From DATARH01 sp035534855 (GTDB taxonomy: Bacteria > Pseudomonadota > Alphaproteobacteria > ATCC43930 > CGMCC-115725), in assembly GCA_035534855.1 (NCBI GenBank), contig DATLRD010000089.1, positions 1 to 34,849 of the forward strand: a stretch of DNA of 34,849 nucleotides, in the 5' to 3' direction. The notes under the pieces are model-generated. The model did no database searches, was not told the DNA's origin, and saw nothing but the letters and a program-made list of their open reading frames with translations. The stretch's first letter is position 1. Every line of letters starts with the position of its first letter. Positions 1-7,046 of this stretch are shown in pieces. The position numbers and the translations under genes are program-made.

Positions 1-153
1 GTCGGCATCTCGACCGTGCGGGATTTCGAGGCCGGGCGACGGCAGCCGATCGCGAACAACATCGCGGCCATGCGCCGCGTCATTGAGGGTGCGGGCGTGG
101 AGCTGGTATTCCGCGAGGATGGCAGCGCGAAAGGAATTGCAGCTCGCGACTAA
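1..153 (+). CDS. XRE-family helix-turn-helix regulator, C-terminal part (5' end outside window)
   Basis: The frame is open from base 1 and ends in TAA at 151-153, giving the last 50 residues of a small protein. The visible part contains the second half of a lambda-repressor-type HTH: a recognition-helix stretch reading STVRDFEAGRRQP, then a helix with AAMRR, then GVELVF and a short polar tail. This is the usual ending of the 70-100 residue XRE regulators common in alphaproteobacteria, which bind DNA and often act alone or as an antitoxin. No toxin or partner gene follows; the next 540 bases lack a convincing gene. The start, the first helices and the promoter lie outside the window, so the regulated target cannot be inferred. 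Confidence 0.75.
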   Translation, partial: VGISTVRDFEAGRRQPIANNIAAMRRVIEGAGVELVFREDGSAKGIAARD

Positions 154-367
154 AGCCGTGGCCGTGGTGCCGGGTGCCAAATCCGCTTTGATGGTTTCGG
201 CGGGCGCAGACGTTCGCGCGGTCTCTTGTCTACCGGCCGAAACAGCCAATCCGCTCGTTGATGCGGCGGAAGATTCGTGGCGCGATTCGGATGAGTCATA
301 ATGTCGCGGATATAGTCGTACTCAGACACAACTAGCCCTTTCCCCAACAAGCGGGTTGCGAAAAGGC

Positions 368-420
368 CAGGATTCCGCTAGATACCGCGCTCTAGCTGCT
401 CGGGGTCTTGCGGAATCCTG
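368..420. repeat. Perfect 11-bp inverted repeat with a nested 6-bp inverted repeat
   Basis: CAGGATTCCGC at 368-378 is exactly complementary to GCGGAATCCTG at 410-420. Inside and partly overlapping, GCTAGA (377-382) pairs with TCTAGC (391-396). There is no T-run on either side, so it is not a standard Rho-independent terminator. It could be an RNA stem, a protein-binding site or a recombination site. Confidence 0.7.
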
Positions 421-450
421 ACCCGAGTTTCCGTCCTTGAGGCGGACTAA

Positions 451-478
451 ACCGCGGGTCGCGTCAACGACCCGCGGT
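451..478. repeat. Perfect 11-bp stem with 6-base loop
   Basis: ACCGCGGGTCG (451-461) and CGACCCGCGGT (468-478) are exact reverse complements around a CGTCAA loop. The 3' arm and the two bases after it (473-480) can alternatively pair with ATACCGCG at 382-389 inside the previous hairpin, so two exclusive foldings are possible. No poly-T follows the stem. Confidence 0.7.
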
Positions 479-690
479 ATCTGTATGTGGAAACAGAGCC
501 GAAACGTCAAGCCCGTTCCAAAGTATCCCGACAATACCGCATTAAGCCGTTCGGAAAATTTTCCCTTGGGGACAAGATGCCCCCCCACTTGTGAATCTAA
601 TAAGGCTCGCCATTCAAACGGCGTGAACTATAGACGTATCGCGTTGCTTGAGGAAACGTAGCGCCAATTTGGTCCCATCTGCGCCCGAAT

Positions 691-1122
691 ACCGCCCTCA
701 CCGGCCGCGAGAATGTCCGCTTCATCGCCCGGGTCTATGGCGCCGCGGTGCGGGCAGTGACCCGCTATGTCGACGAGTTTGCCGAGCTTGGCACCTATTT
801 CGACATGCCGGTAAACACCTATTCGGCGGGCATGCGAGCCCGGCTCGCCTTCGCCGCGTGCCTCGCGGTCGAGTTCGAGGTCTACCTGATCGACGAGGTT
901 ACCGAGATCGGCGACGAGCGCTTTCGCCGCAAATGCGCTGCCGCGTTCCGCGAGCGGCTGGCACGCTCCGACATCATCCTGGTCACCCACAACCGCCACA
1001 CGATCCGCCAGTATTGCGACCGAGGCGCGGTCCTGGCCGGCGGCGCGCTGACCCTGTGCGACGACGCGACGAGTGCGCTCGACCGCTATCGTCGTGTGCT
1101 TGCCGGAGCGGCCGCATGCTGA
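691..1122 (+). pseudogene. kpsT: KpsT-like capsule-export ABC ATPase, 5'-truncated (no Walker A)
   Basis: KpsT is the cytoplasmic ATPase that drives export of group 2 type capsular polysaccharide with the membrane partner KpsM. Homology in frame 1 begins abruptly around ALTGRENVRF (694 onward) and runs to a TGA at 1122. It includes the family's Y-x-AGM ABC signature (NTYSAGMRARL), Walker B (VYLIDE) and the H-loop (LVTHNRH). About 90 N-terminal residues, including the GxxGxGKS P-loop, are missing: the frame meets a stop at 649-651 and no other frame upstream encodes the lost part. A GTG at 748 could give a 124-residue product that could not bind ATP normally. The stop overlaps the kpsE start, showing it was once an operon member. 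I read it as a remnant. Confidence 0.75.
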
Positions 1123-2357
1123 GCCTGCGGCATCGCGCGGCGCCCGCCACGCCGCTCCGCCCGGTCGCGCCGGTGGCGAAATCGCTGGTGCAGATCCCGG
1201 CCGCCAACGCCGTGGCGGCGCCCCGCCTGGTGCACCCTGCGTCGGCACCCGACACCGACCGGCCGAGGCGGCATCTTCATCTGCTGTCGTTTGTGCTGGT
1301 CGTGGTGCTGCCGGTCGTCGGCGCCGCGGTCTATTGGCTCGGCGTCGCGGCAGACCAGTACGTCGCCAAATTCCGCTTCACGCTGCGCACCGCCGAGCCG
1401 GCGCCGGTGGTGCCGAGCTGGCTCGCCGGCGCCGCTGCAACCGACGGCCGGGCGGGGCTCGAAAGCCGTCTTCTGGTCGATTACGTCCGCAGCCGCGCCG
1501 TCGTCGACGATTTGTCGGGCACGCTGGATCTTCGCCGCATCTATGCCAATCCGGCGGCGGACTGGTGGTCGCGGCTCGACGAGCCGGCGCCGATAGAACG
1601 ACTCGTCGCCTATTGGCGCCACCAGGTCACCGCCAATTACGACCCGTCCGACCAGACCGTGGCGGTGCGGGTCAGGGCGTTCACGCCGCACGACGCGCTG
1701 CGCGTTGCACAAGCCGTCGTCGCCGCGTGCCAGCACCTGGTCGATAGCCTGTCATTGCAGGTCCGCCGCGACGCGCTGCGCCAGGCCCGGGCAGACGCCG
1801 ACAAGGCGAGGCAACGCCTCGCTGCGGTGCTCGCGCAGATCGGCGACCTGCGAGCCCGCGAAGGGCTGATCGACCCGGGCAAGACCGCGGCCGCCAGCGC
1901 CGCGCTCGCCGCGCGGGTCCAGCAGGAACTGGTCAGCGCCCATACCCGGCTGTCGACGCTCGAAACCTATATGCGCGACGATTCCCCGACCCTATCGGTG
2001 CTGAAGGCCCGCATCCGCTCGCTCGAAAGCCAGCAGAGCGCCCTCGCCCGCGCCGCATCGGCGCCGGCCCCCGGCGGCGACGAAACCCTGTCGCGTGCGC
2101 TGGGCTCGTTCGAGGCGCTGGAGAGCGAGCGTAAATTCGCCGAAGACGCCTATCGTCATGCGCTGGTCGGGCTCGACGCGGCGCGGGCAAACGCCGACCG
2201 CCAGCACGTCTACGTCGCCAGCTTTGTGCCGCCGCGGCTGCCGGAAGAGCCGCTCTATCCGCGGCGCTGGCGCGCGCTCGGCGTCGTCGCGCTGATCTCC
2301 CTGGCCGGATGGGGGATCGGCTGCCTGACACTGCAATCGATCCGAGACCACCTTTAG
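1116..2357 (+). CDS. kpsE: KpsE/Wzz-like capsule polysaccharide export inner-membrane protein
   Basis: A 413-residue polysaccharide co-polymerase-type protein. Such proteins sit in the inner membrane, project a coiled coil into the periplasm and link the KpsMT exporter to the outer-membrane channel. Visible features are a proline-rich cytoplasmic N-terminus, a membrane helix at about 55-77, the family stretch ADQYVAKFRFTLR just after it, a long helical region at roughly 205-345, the conserved PPRLPEEPLYPRRW block, and a second membrane helix at about 386-406 close to the C-terminus. The ATG at 1116 overlaps the end of the kpsT remnant in the arrangement typical of translational coupling; the much longer upstream open frame has no homology and is not used. 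The gene looks intact, although its ATPase partner is broken and no kpsM is visible. Confidence 0.82.
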   Translation: MLSLRHRAAPATPLRPVAPVAKSLVQIPAANAVAAPRLVHPASAPDTDRPRRHLHLLSFVLVVVLPVVGAAVYWLGVAADQYVAKFRFTLRTAEPAPVVPSWLAGAAATDGRAGLESRLLVDYVRSRAVVDDLSGTLDLRRIYANPAADWWSRLDEPAPIERLVAYWRHQVTANYDPSDQTVAVRVRAFTPHDALRVAQAVVAACQHLVDSLSLQVRRDALRQARADADKARQRLAAVLAQIGDLRAREGLIDPGKTAAASAALAARVQQELVSAHTRLSTLETYMRDDSPTLSVLKARIRSLESQQSALARAASAPAPGGDETLSRALGSFEALESERKFAEDAYRHALVGLDAARANADRQHVYVASFVPPRLPEEPLYPRRWRALGVVALISLAGWGIGCLTLQSIRDHL

Positions 2358-2398
2358 CCGATGCCGAGGAAGCGTCGCTGAACGTCGGAGAGCGTCCC

Positions 2399-3823
2399 AT
2401 GGACACGTTGACGCCGCCCTCTTCTGCCCCGCTTGGCATCGACGGTGCCCCCGCACGGCCCCGCGCCCGCCTCGCGATCGTCTCGACGACCAACAAGCTG
2501 TGCGGGATCGCGGCCTATACCGCGGCGCTCGAACGCAACCTGGGCCGCGTCTTCGATCTCACCGTGTTCGATCTCGACCAGTACCTGCTGCGCGGCAGCG
2601 GCGCACGCCTGCGACGGCTCGGCGACCGCCACATTGCGGAAATCTGCGTCCTGCTTGGCGGCTTCGATGCGGTAAACCTGCAGCTCGAACACGGTACGCT
2701 CGGACGGGCGCCCAAGGATATCTATCGTCGTTTCTGCCAAATCCTTGCGGCCGCGCCGCAGCTTTCGGTCACCTTTCACACCCTGCCGCCGCCGGTTCGC
2801 CTGCCGGTGGCCGAATGCGTCACGGCGCTGCTGACCCTTAAATTCCGCCAGGCGCGCCGTGCCCTTGACCACTACCGGCGCGGCCGGGTGCTGGGGCCCA
2901 AGCTTGGCCGGCGCCTGCGGCGCGGGCAGCGCGCCAGGCCGATCAGCGCGATCGTCCATACCCGGCGCAATGCGAAGGACGTGCGCCATATTTACGGCCT
3001 GGATCACGTCTTCGACCATCCGCTGACGTTTCTCTCTCCGGCAGAGGCAGATGCGGTCCACCGCCGCGCGACGCGCCACCACTTCCCGATCCTCGACCGC
3101 GTTCCAGGCGACGCCAAGCTCGTCGGCACGTTCGGCTTCCTGAACGACTACAAAGGCCTGAGCACGGCAATCCGGGCGCTGCACCACCTGCCTGACGACC
3201 ACCACCTGCTGGTCTTCGGCGGCATTCATCCCAACGAGATCGTGCCGCAGCAACCGATCCACCCCTTCCTTTTAACGCTCTACGACGAGGCGTATATCGA
3301 CGCCAGCCCGTACGACCGGCTGTCTGCTCCGCGGTCCGACAACGCGCCGCGGCTGAATTTCAATGTCGATCGCGGCCTTGCCGAATTGATCGGGCCGCAC
3401 CCGCGCGACCTCGCCGCGCGGATTCACTTCATGGGAGCGCTCGCCGACGAGGATTTCCTGGTCGGCATGGCGATCTGCGATGCCGTTGTGTTCCCCTATC
3501 TCGAAGTCGGTCAGTCGGCGTCGGGCCCGATCGCGCAGGCGCTGGAACTCGGCTGCCGAATCATCGCCTCGCGCACGCACGCGTTTCTCGGTTTTGCGGA
3601 TTACCACCCCGACGCCATCGAGTTCTTCGATATCGGCAATTACCTCGAACTCGCCGAGCGGGTCCGGGCCCGCCGGCAGTTTCCGCCCGACGCGGCGCGG
3701 CGGCGCTACACGGTCGACACCAACCAGGCGATCTACCTGGCCGCGAGCGGCCGGCTCGCGCCCCGGCGGGTCAATTCTGCGGCGGAGACCAGAATTCCGG
3801 TGCCCGCGGGTCAAGTGCGGTGA
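2399..3823 (+). CDS. GT-B glycosyltransferase (group 1 / GT4-like)
   Basis: A 474-residue protein with a two-Rossmann-domain layout. The N-terminal half opens with RLAIVSTTNKLCGIAAYT, the donor half with GTFGFLNDYKGL at about 243-254, and the nucleotide-sugar site resembles PYLEVGQSASGPIAQALELG at 367-385, the usual E-x7-E region of family 4 transferases. It follows kpsE, so a role in building the exported capsule or other surface glycan is the natural inference; sugar and acceptor are unknown. I chose the ATG at 2399, 41 bases after kpsE, because GGAGAG lies at a suitable distance; an in-frame start at 2309 would overlap kpsE by 49 bases. Its 3' end overlaps the convergent thiamine-diphosphate enzyme gene by 53 bases. 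Confidence 0.8.
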   Translation: MDTLTPPSSAPLGIDGAPARPRARLAIVSTTNKLCGIAAYTAALERNLGRVFDLTVFDLDQYLLRGSGARLRRLGDRHIAEICVLLGGFDAVNLQLEHGTLGRAPKDIYRRFCQILAAAPQLSVTFHTLPPPVRLPVAECVTALLTLKFRQARRALDHYRRGRVLGPKLGRRLRRGQRARPISAIVHTRRNAKDVRHIYGLDHVFDHPLTFLSPAEADAVHRRATRHHFPILDRVPGDAKLVGTFGFLNDYKGLSTAIRALHHLPDDHHLLVFGGIHPNEIVPQQPIHPFLLTLYDEAYIDASPYDRLSAPRSDNAPRLNFNVDRGLAELIGPHPRDLAARIHFMGALADEDFLVGMAICDAVVFPYLEVGQSASGPIAQALELGCRIIASRTHAFLGFADYHPDAIEFFDIGNYLELAERVRARRQFPPDAARRRYTVDTNQAIYLAASGRLAPRRVNSAAETRIPVPAGQVR

Positions 3824-5459
3824 CGACATCGACGAGCACCGGCTCGTCGGCCGCCATCGCATCGGCCAGAGCCGGTCCGATCTGCGACGGATCTTCGACG
3901 CGGATGCCGCGAACGCCGAAGCTGCGCGCGACCGCGGTGAAATCGGTCGGGCCAAACCGGATCAGCTCTTCACCACGGCCCGGCCGGTTGCCGGCGGCGC
4001 GATGCACGCCGGTAAGGTTCTGACCGAAACCGGAATTGTTGTTGACCACGACAGTGACTGGGATTTTGCAGCGCCGCGCCGATTCCAATTCGGGCAGGTG
4101 GTAATAGAACCCGCCGTCGCCGGTAAAGCACACGACCTTGCGTGGCCCTGCGGCGCAGGTCGCACCGAGCGAGGCGGGAAACGCCCAACCGAGCGACCCG
4201 GCGGCCCGCAGATAGGTCTGCCCGGCACCATTGAAGTCGATCATCGTGCCGGTCCAGATGCCGGAATAGCCGGTATCGGCGACGAGGATGCCGTCTTGCG
4301 GCAGCGCGCGGGTGATCTCGGCGCACAACCGCTCGACCGAAATCGGCGCCGTGTTCTTCTCGACCAGCGACGCCATGCTGTCGCGCCAATCGGCGACGAT
4401 GCGCGCCGCCTCATCGGCATAGCCGGTGTCGCGCACCGGGTGACCGACAGCCGCAACCAACCGCGCCAGCGTCGCCTTTGGATCGCCGAGAATGCCGGTG
4501 GTGTTCGGATACGAGCGGCCAAGCTCGGTCGGGTCGGCGTCGATCTGCACGATCGGCGTGCGGATCGGCGGGATCGTCCAGTTCAGCGTCACCTGGTCGC
4601 CGGTGTCGCAGCCGACGAACAGCACCAGTTCAGCGCCGTGAACGATGCGGTTGGTGGTCGGCGCCGAATAGCTGCCGGCGACACCGGCGCACAGCCGGTG
4701 CCGGGTCGGAATGATCTCGCGCGCGCCGAGCGAGGTCGCGACCGGCGCCGACAGCGCCTCGGCCAGCGCCAGCACCTCCGGCCCCGCGCCAGACGCCGCG
4801 GCGCCGTCGCCGGCGACGATTGCCACCCGGCGACAGCCGAGCAGCAGCGCGGCAGCGCGTGCGATGTCGCCCGCGTCGGCGACCGGCCGGTGCACCGGGA
4901 TCGGCCGCTTCTCGCTTTCGATCCGGGTGTCGTCGCCGGTCTGGCCGAGCTCGATGACATCGCCCTGCAGCCCATTGAAATCGAGGTGCGTCGGCCGCGG
5001 CGGGTCGGCCAGCGCCGTGCGCCAGGCGTGGCGCAGCAGGCGCGGCAGTTCGTCGGTCGAATCGACCGCGGCGGAGAACTTGGTCACCGCCGAGAACAGC
5101 GGCGCATGCGCGATCTCCTGATAGGAATTGCGGTGCTGAAACGACGGCTCCTTGTGCCCGGTCAGCGCGATGACCGGGCTGCGCCCGAGCCAGGGGTCCT
5201 GCAAGCCCGCCGCGAGGTTCGCCGCGCCGACCGATTGCGCCATGCACACGCCCGGCCGCTTGGCCACGCGGGCATAGCCGTCGGCCATGTAGGCGGCGGC
5301 CTTCTCGGAATGTGCGAGGATCGGGGTGACGCCAAGATCACCCAGTTCCAAGAGCGTGCGGCGCATCACCGACTCGACAAAAAACACATGCGTCATGCCA
5401 GTTCCGGCAAGCGCGCGGGCAAGCCATTCGGCGCCGTTCATCCTGGCTGGTTCTGTCAT
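3771..5459 (-). CDS. Thiamine-diphosphate-dependent enzyme (acetolactate synthase-like fold)
   Basis: A 562-residue protein with the three-domain layout of the acetolactate synthase/benzoylformate decarboxylase superfamily. The N-terminal PYR domain carries the cofactor-activating glutamate (E52 in AHSEKAAAYMADG). A central Rossmann-like domain follows, and the C-terminal PP domain has the GDG...NN motif (GDGG at 447-450, NNN at 473-475) that binds Mg2+ and ThDP. Such enzymes cleave or form C-C bonds next to a carbonyl. It is distant enough from IlvB that I do not give a symbol, and the absence of a neighbouring IlvN-type regulatory subunit argues against branched-chain synthesis. The ATG at 5459 has AGGGAGA 8 bases upstream. 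It is the last gene of a probable catabolic operon and overlaps the convergent glycosyltransferase by 53 bases. Confidence 0.82.
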   Translation of the reverse strand: MTEPARMNGAEWLARALAGTGMTHVFFVESVMRRTLLELGDLGVTPILAHSEKAAAYMADGYARVAKRPGVCMAQSVGAANLAAGLQDPWLGRSPVIALTGHKEPSFQHRNSYQEIAHAPLFSAVTKFSAAVDSTDELPRLLRHAWRTALADPPRPTHLDFNGLQGDVIELGQTGDDTRIESEKRPIPVHRPVADAGDIARAAALLLGCRRVAIVAGDGAAASGAGPEVLALAEALSAPVATSLGAREIIPTRHRLCAGVAGSYSAPTTNRIVHGAELVLFVGCDTGDQVTLNWTIPPIRTPIVQIDADPTELGRSYPNTTGILGDPKATLARLVAAVGHPVRDTGYADEAARIVADWRDSMASLVEKNTAPISVERLCAEITRALPQDGILVADTGYSGIWTGTMIDFNGAGQTYLRAAGSLGWAFPASLGATCAAGPRKVVCFTGDGGFYYHLPELESARRCKIPVTVVVNNNSGFGQNLTGVHRAAGNRPGRGEELIRFGPTDFTAVARSFGVRGIRVEDPSQIGPALADAMAADEPVLVDVVTALDPRAPEFWSPPQN

Positions 5460-5572
5460 CACCGGATCTCCCTTTGCGTCGCGGCCTCAAGCCGGGTGCG
5501 GCTGACCAAGCCGCCCGACCGTCGACACCGCGAATTCTCTTCAAGATCGCAACCGCCAGCCGCGGCGTTCGC

Positions 5573-6334
5573 TCAGAGGGTGAGCCCGCCATCGACGATG
5601 ACCGTCTGGCCGGTCACCATCGCCGCACCGGCGCACAGGAAGAAGATCACCTCGGCGATGTCTTCCGGCTTGCAGGGGCGCCGCAAAGGGGTGCGCTCGA
5701 TCGCCTGCGCCTTGCGGTCTGCCGGCCATTCCTTGTTCCACGGGCTGTCGACAAATCCGGGCGCGACCGCGTTGACGCGGATGTCTGGCGCCAGCGCGCG
5801 GGCGAGGCTGCGCGTCAAATTGATCACCCCTGCCTTGCTGGCGGCATAGGGGATCGACGAACCGCTGCCCTGCACCCCGGCGATTGAGGCGGTACTGCAG
5901 ATCGCGCCCTGCGCCGCCTTCAGCGCCGGCACCGCCGCATGGGTGCAGCGGAACGGCCCGATCAGGTTGGTGTTTAGGATCGATTGCCAGAACCCCTCGG
6001 TCAGCCGGTCAAGCTCGGCAAACGGGATCGGCATCGGGGTCGCCGGGGTGCCGGCGTTGTTGACCAGGAAATCGAGCCGGCCGAGCGCGTCGATCGCGCG
6101 GATCGTCATCGTCTCGGCCTCGATCGGCTGCGCCACATTGCCAGGCGCGCCGACGATCCGGTAACCGAGGCCCTTCAGCCGCGCGACCTCGTCGGCGCCG
6201 CGCGGATCGTCGGGCAGGTGGTTGAGCGCCACCGTCGCCCCGCACCGGGCAAAGATGACGGCCGCGGCAAGGCCGATGCCCGAGGCCGCGCCGGTGACGA
6301 GCGCGGTCTTGCCGTTGAGATCGGCGCCAATCAC
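5573..6334 (-). CDS. Short-chain dehydrogenase/reductase (SDR)
   Basis: A 253-residue classical SDR. It shows the cofactor loop TGAASGIG (14-21), NNAG (92-95), the catalytic serine near S150, and the Y163-x3-K167 pair in YAASK; the C-terminal GQTVIVDGG is also typical. These enzymes interconvert hydroxyl and keto groups with NAD(P)H. No acidic residue ends beta-2 (the stretch reads VALNHLPDD), which leaves NAD versus NADP preference open. The gene starts 10 bases after the VOC-fold gene stops, so the two are almost certainly co-transcribed, and a 113-base gap separates it from the ThDP enzyme. The substrate is unknown. Confidence 0.88.
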   Translation of the reverse strand: MIGADLNGKTALVTGAASGIGLAAAVIFARCGATVALNHLPDDPRGADEVARLKGLGYRIVGAPGNVAQPIEAETMTIRAIDALGRLDFLVNNAGTPATPMPIPFAELDRLTEGFWQSILNTNLIGPFRCTHAAVPALKAAQGAICSTASIAGVQGSGSSIPYAASKAGVINLTRSLARALAPDIRVNAVAPGFVDSPWNKEWPADRKAQAIERTPLRRPCKPEDIAEVIFFLCAGAAMVTGQTVIVDGGLTL

Positions 6335-6344
6335 GCGGCGCCCC

Positions 6345-6950
6345 TTAATGCTTGGCCAGCATGTCCCAGGGCGTCTTGCCTTCGGGCAGCGGCGGAATGC
6401 GCAACAGGTCGGCCATCGGCTCGCCGGCCTCGTAGCGGCGGCACAATTCCTCGGGGTCGTAAGTCACCCCGACCGGGTTATCGCGGAATGCCTGGCTCTG
6501 GAAATACCCGTCAAGCTCCTTGGGCGTCGCGAAATTGTCGATCTGCAACTCGACCCGGTTGTTGTCGGGATCGCGGTAATACATCGAGGTCGTGACGCCG
6601 TGATTGATCGGCCAGTGCGGCAGGATGCCCGCGGCCTTGAGCCGGCGGTAGGTCGCCAGCAGTTCGCCCAGGTTGTTGTAGCTGTAAGCGACATGATCGG
6701 TACCGACCGCATCGGGGTCGCGTACCGGCAGGCCGGAGATCTGGATCAATGCCAGCCGGTGATGCTCGTCGTCGTACGACAGAAAGCATAGGCGCTCGTC
6801 GCGAAACACGAGGCGCGCCGCGAGCACGGTCTGGTACCACGCGGCGAGCTTATCGACCTGCCCGGTCCGCAGCACGAAATGAGCGAATTTGGCAGGCATG
6901 ATCGCCTGCGTCACCGGCGCGAGCCGGCGCAGAGGGGAAGCGTCGTTCAT
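6345..6950 (-). CDS. VOC-fold protein (glyoxalase / extradiol dioxygenase-like)
   Basis: A 201-residue protein of the vicinal-oxygen-chelate superfamily. Two beta-alpha-beta-beta-beta units can be traced, with candidate metal ligands H24 (KFAHFVLRT), H86 (GTDHVAYS) and E134 (NRVELQIDN), the H-H-E set of type I extradiol dioxygenases. The block YYRDPDNNRVELQ is characteristic of dioxygenase-like members. The C-terminal 60 residues are outside the core fold. The family includes ring-cleaving dioxygenases, glyoxalases and epimerases, so the reaction cannot be fixed. The ATG at 6950 has GGGAGGA upstream. It lies between the histidine-rich protein and the SDR in the same direction. Confidence 0.8.
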   Translation of the reverse strand: MNDASPLRRLAPVTQAIMPAKFAHFVLRTGQVDKLAAWYQTVLAARLVFRDERLCFLSYDDEHHRLALIQISGLPVRDPDAVGTDHVAYSYNNLGELLATYRRLKAAGILPHWPINHGVTTSMYYRDPDNNRVELQIDNFATPKELDGYFQSQAFRDNPVGVTYDPEELCRRYEAGEPMADLLRIPPLPEGKTPWDMLAKH

Positions 6951-6989
6951 CGAAGGGTTCCTCCCGAAAATCTTGTGCGGTTCACGGGC

Positions 6990-7022
6990 GCCCTCCCCAA
7001 GCGGAGAGCGAGCGCGGAGGGC
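6990..7022 (-). repeat. Intergenic hairpin between VOC and histidine-rich genes
   Basis: GCCCTCC (6990-6996) pairs with GGAGGGC (7016-7022). It falls in the 96-base gap between two co-directional genes. No T-run follows in the direction of transcription, so partial termination or an RNA-processing stem is possible but unproven. Confidence 0.4.
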
Positions 7023-7046
7023 CGGCCCCCGCGCCGCTCCGCCGGA

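Larger units (their letters stand above)
154..690. other. 537-base stretch without a convincing gene; dense inverted repeats
   Basis: No frame here gives a recognisable protein; the short open frames (for example 437-661 plus) show no domain and no good ribosome site. The stretch is visibly less GC-rich than the flanks and holds two perfect 11-bp inverted repeats (368-378 with 410-420; 451-461 with 468-478), a 12-bp palindrome GGAAAATTTTCC at 553-564, and the word ATACCGC at 382-388 and 534-540, which can pair with GCGGTAT at 474-480. It joins directly to a kpsT fragment lacking its first half. It may be a scar of a lost element, a structured RNA or a regulatory region; the sequence alone does not decide. 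Confidence 0.6.

Noticed and set aside
451..478. Rho-independent terminator
   Set aside because: The stem is perfect but not followed by a T-run on either strand.
154..690. Missing first half of kpsT in another frame (simple frameshift)
   Set aside because: No frame upstream encodes a GxxGxGKS P-loop or the preceding KpsT strands, so truncation fits better than frameshift.
648..1115. N-terminal extension of kpsE to 648
   Set aside because: The extension overlaps the kpsT remnant in another frame and shows no homology; the ATG at 1116 begins the family-like protein.
3480..5849. 789-codon open frame on the plus strand
   Set aside because: It crosses the glycosyltransferase end and the opposite ThDP enzyme gene and has no recognisable domain.
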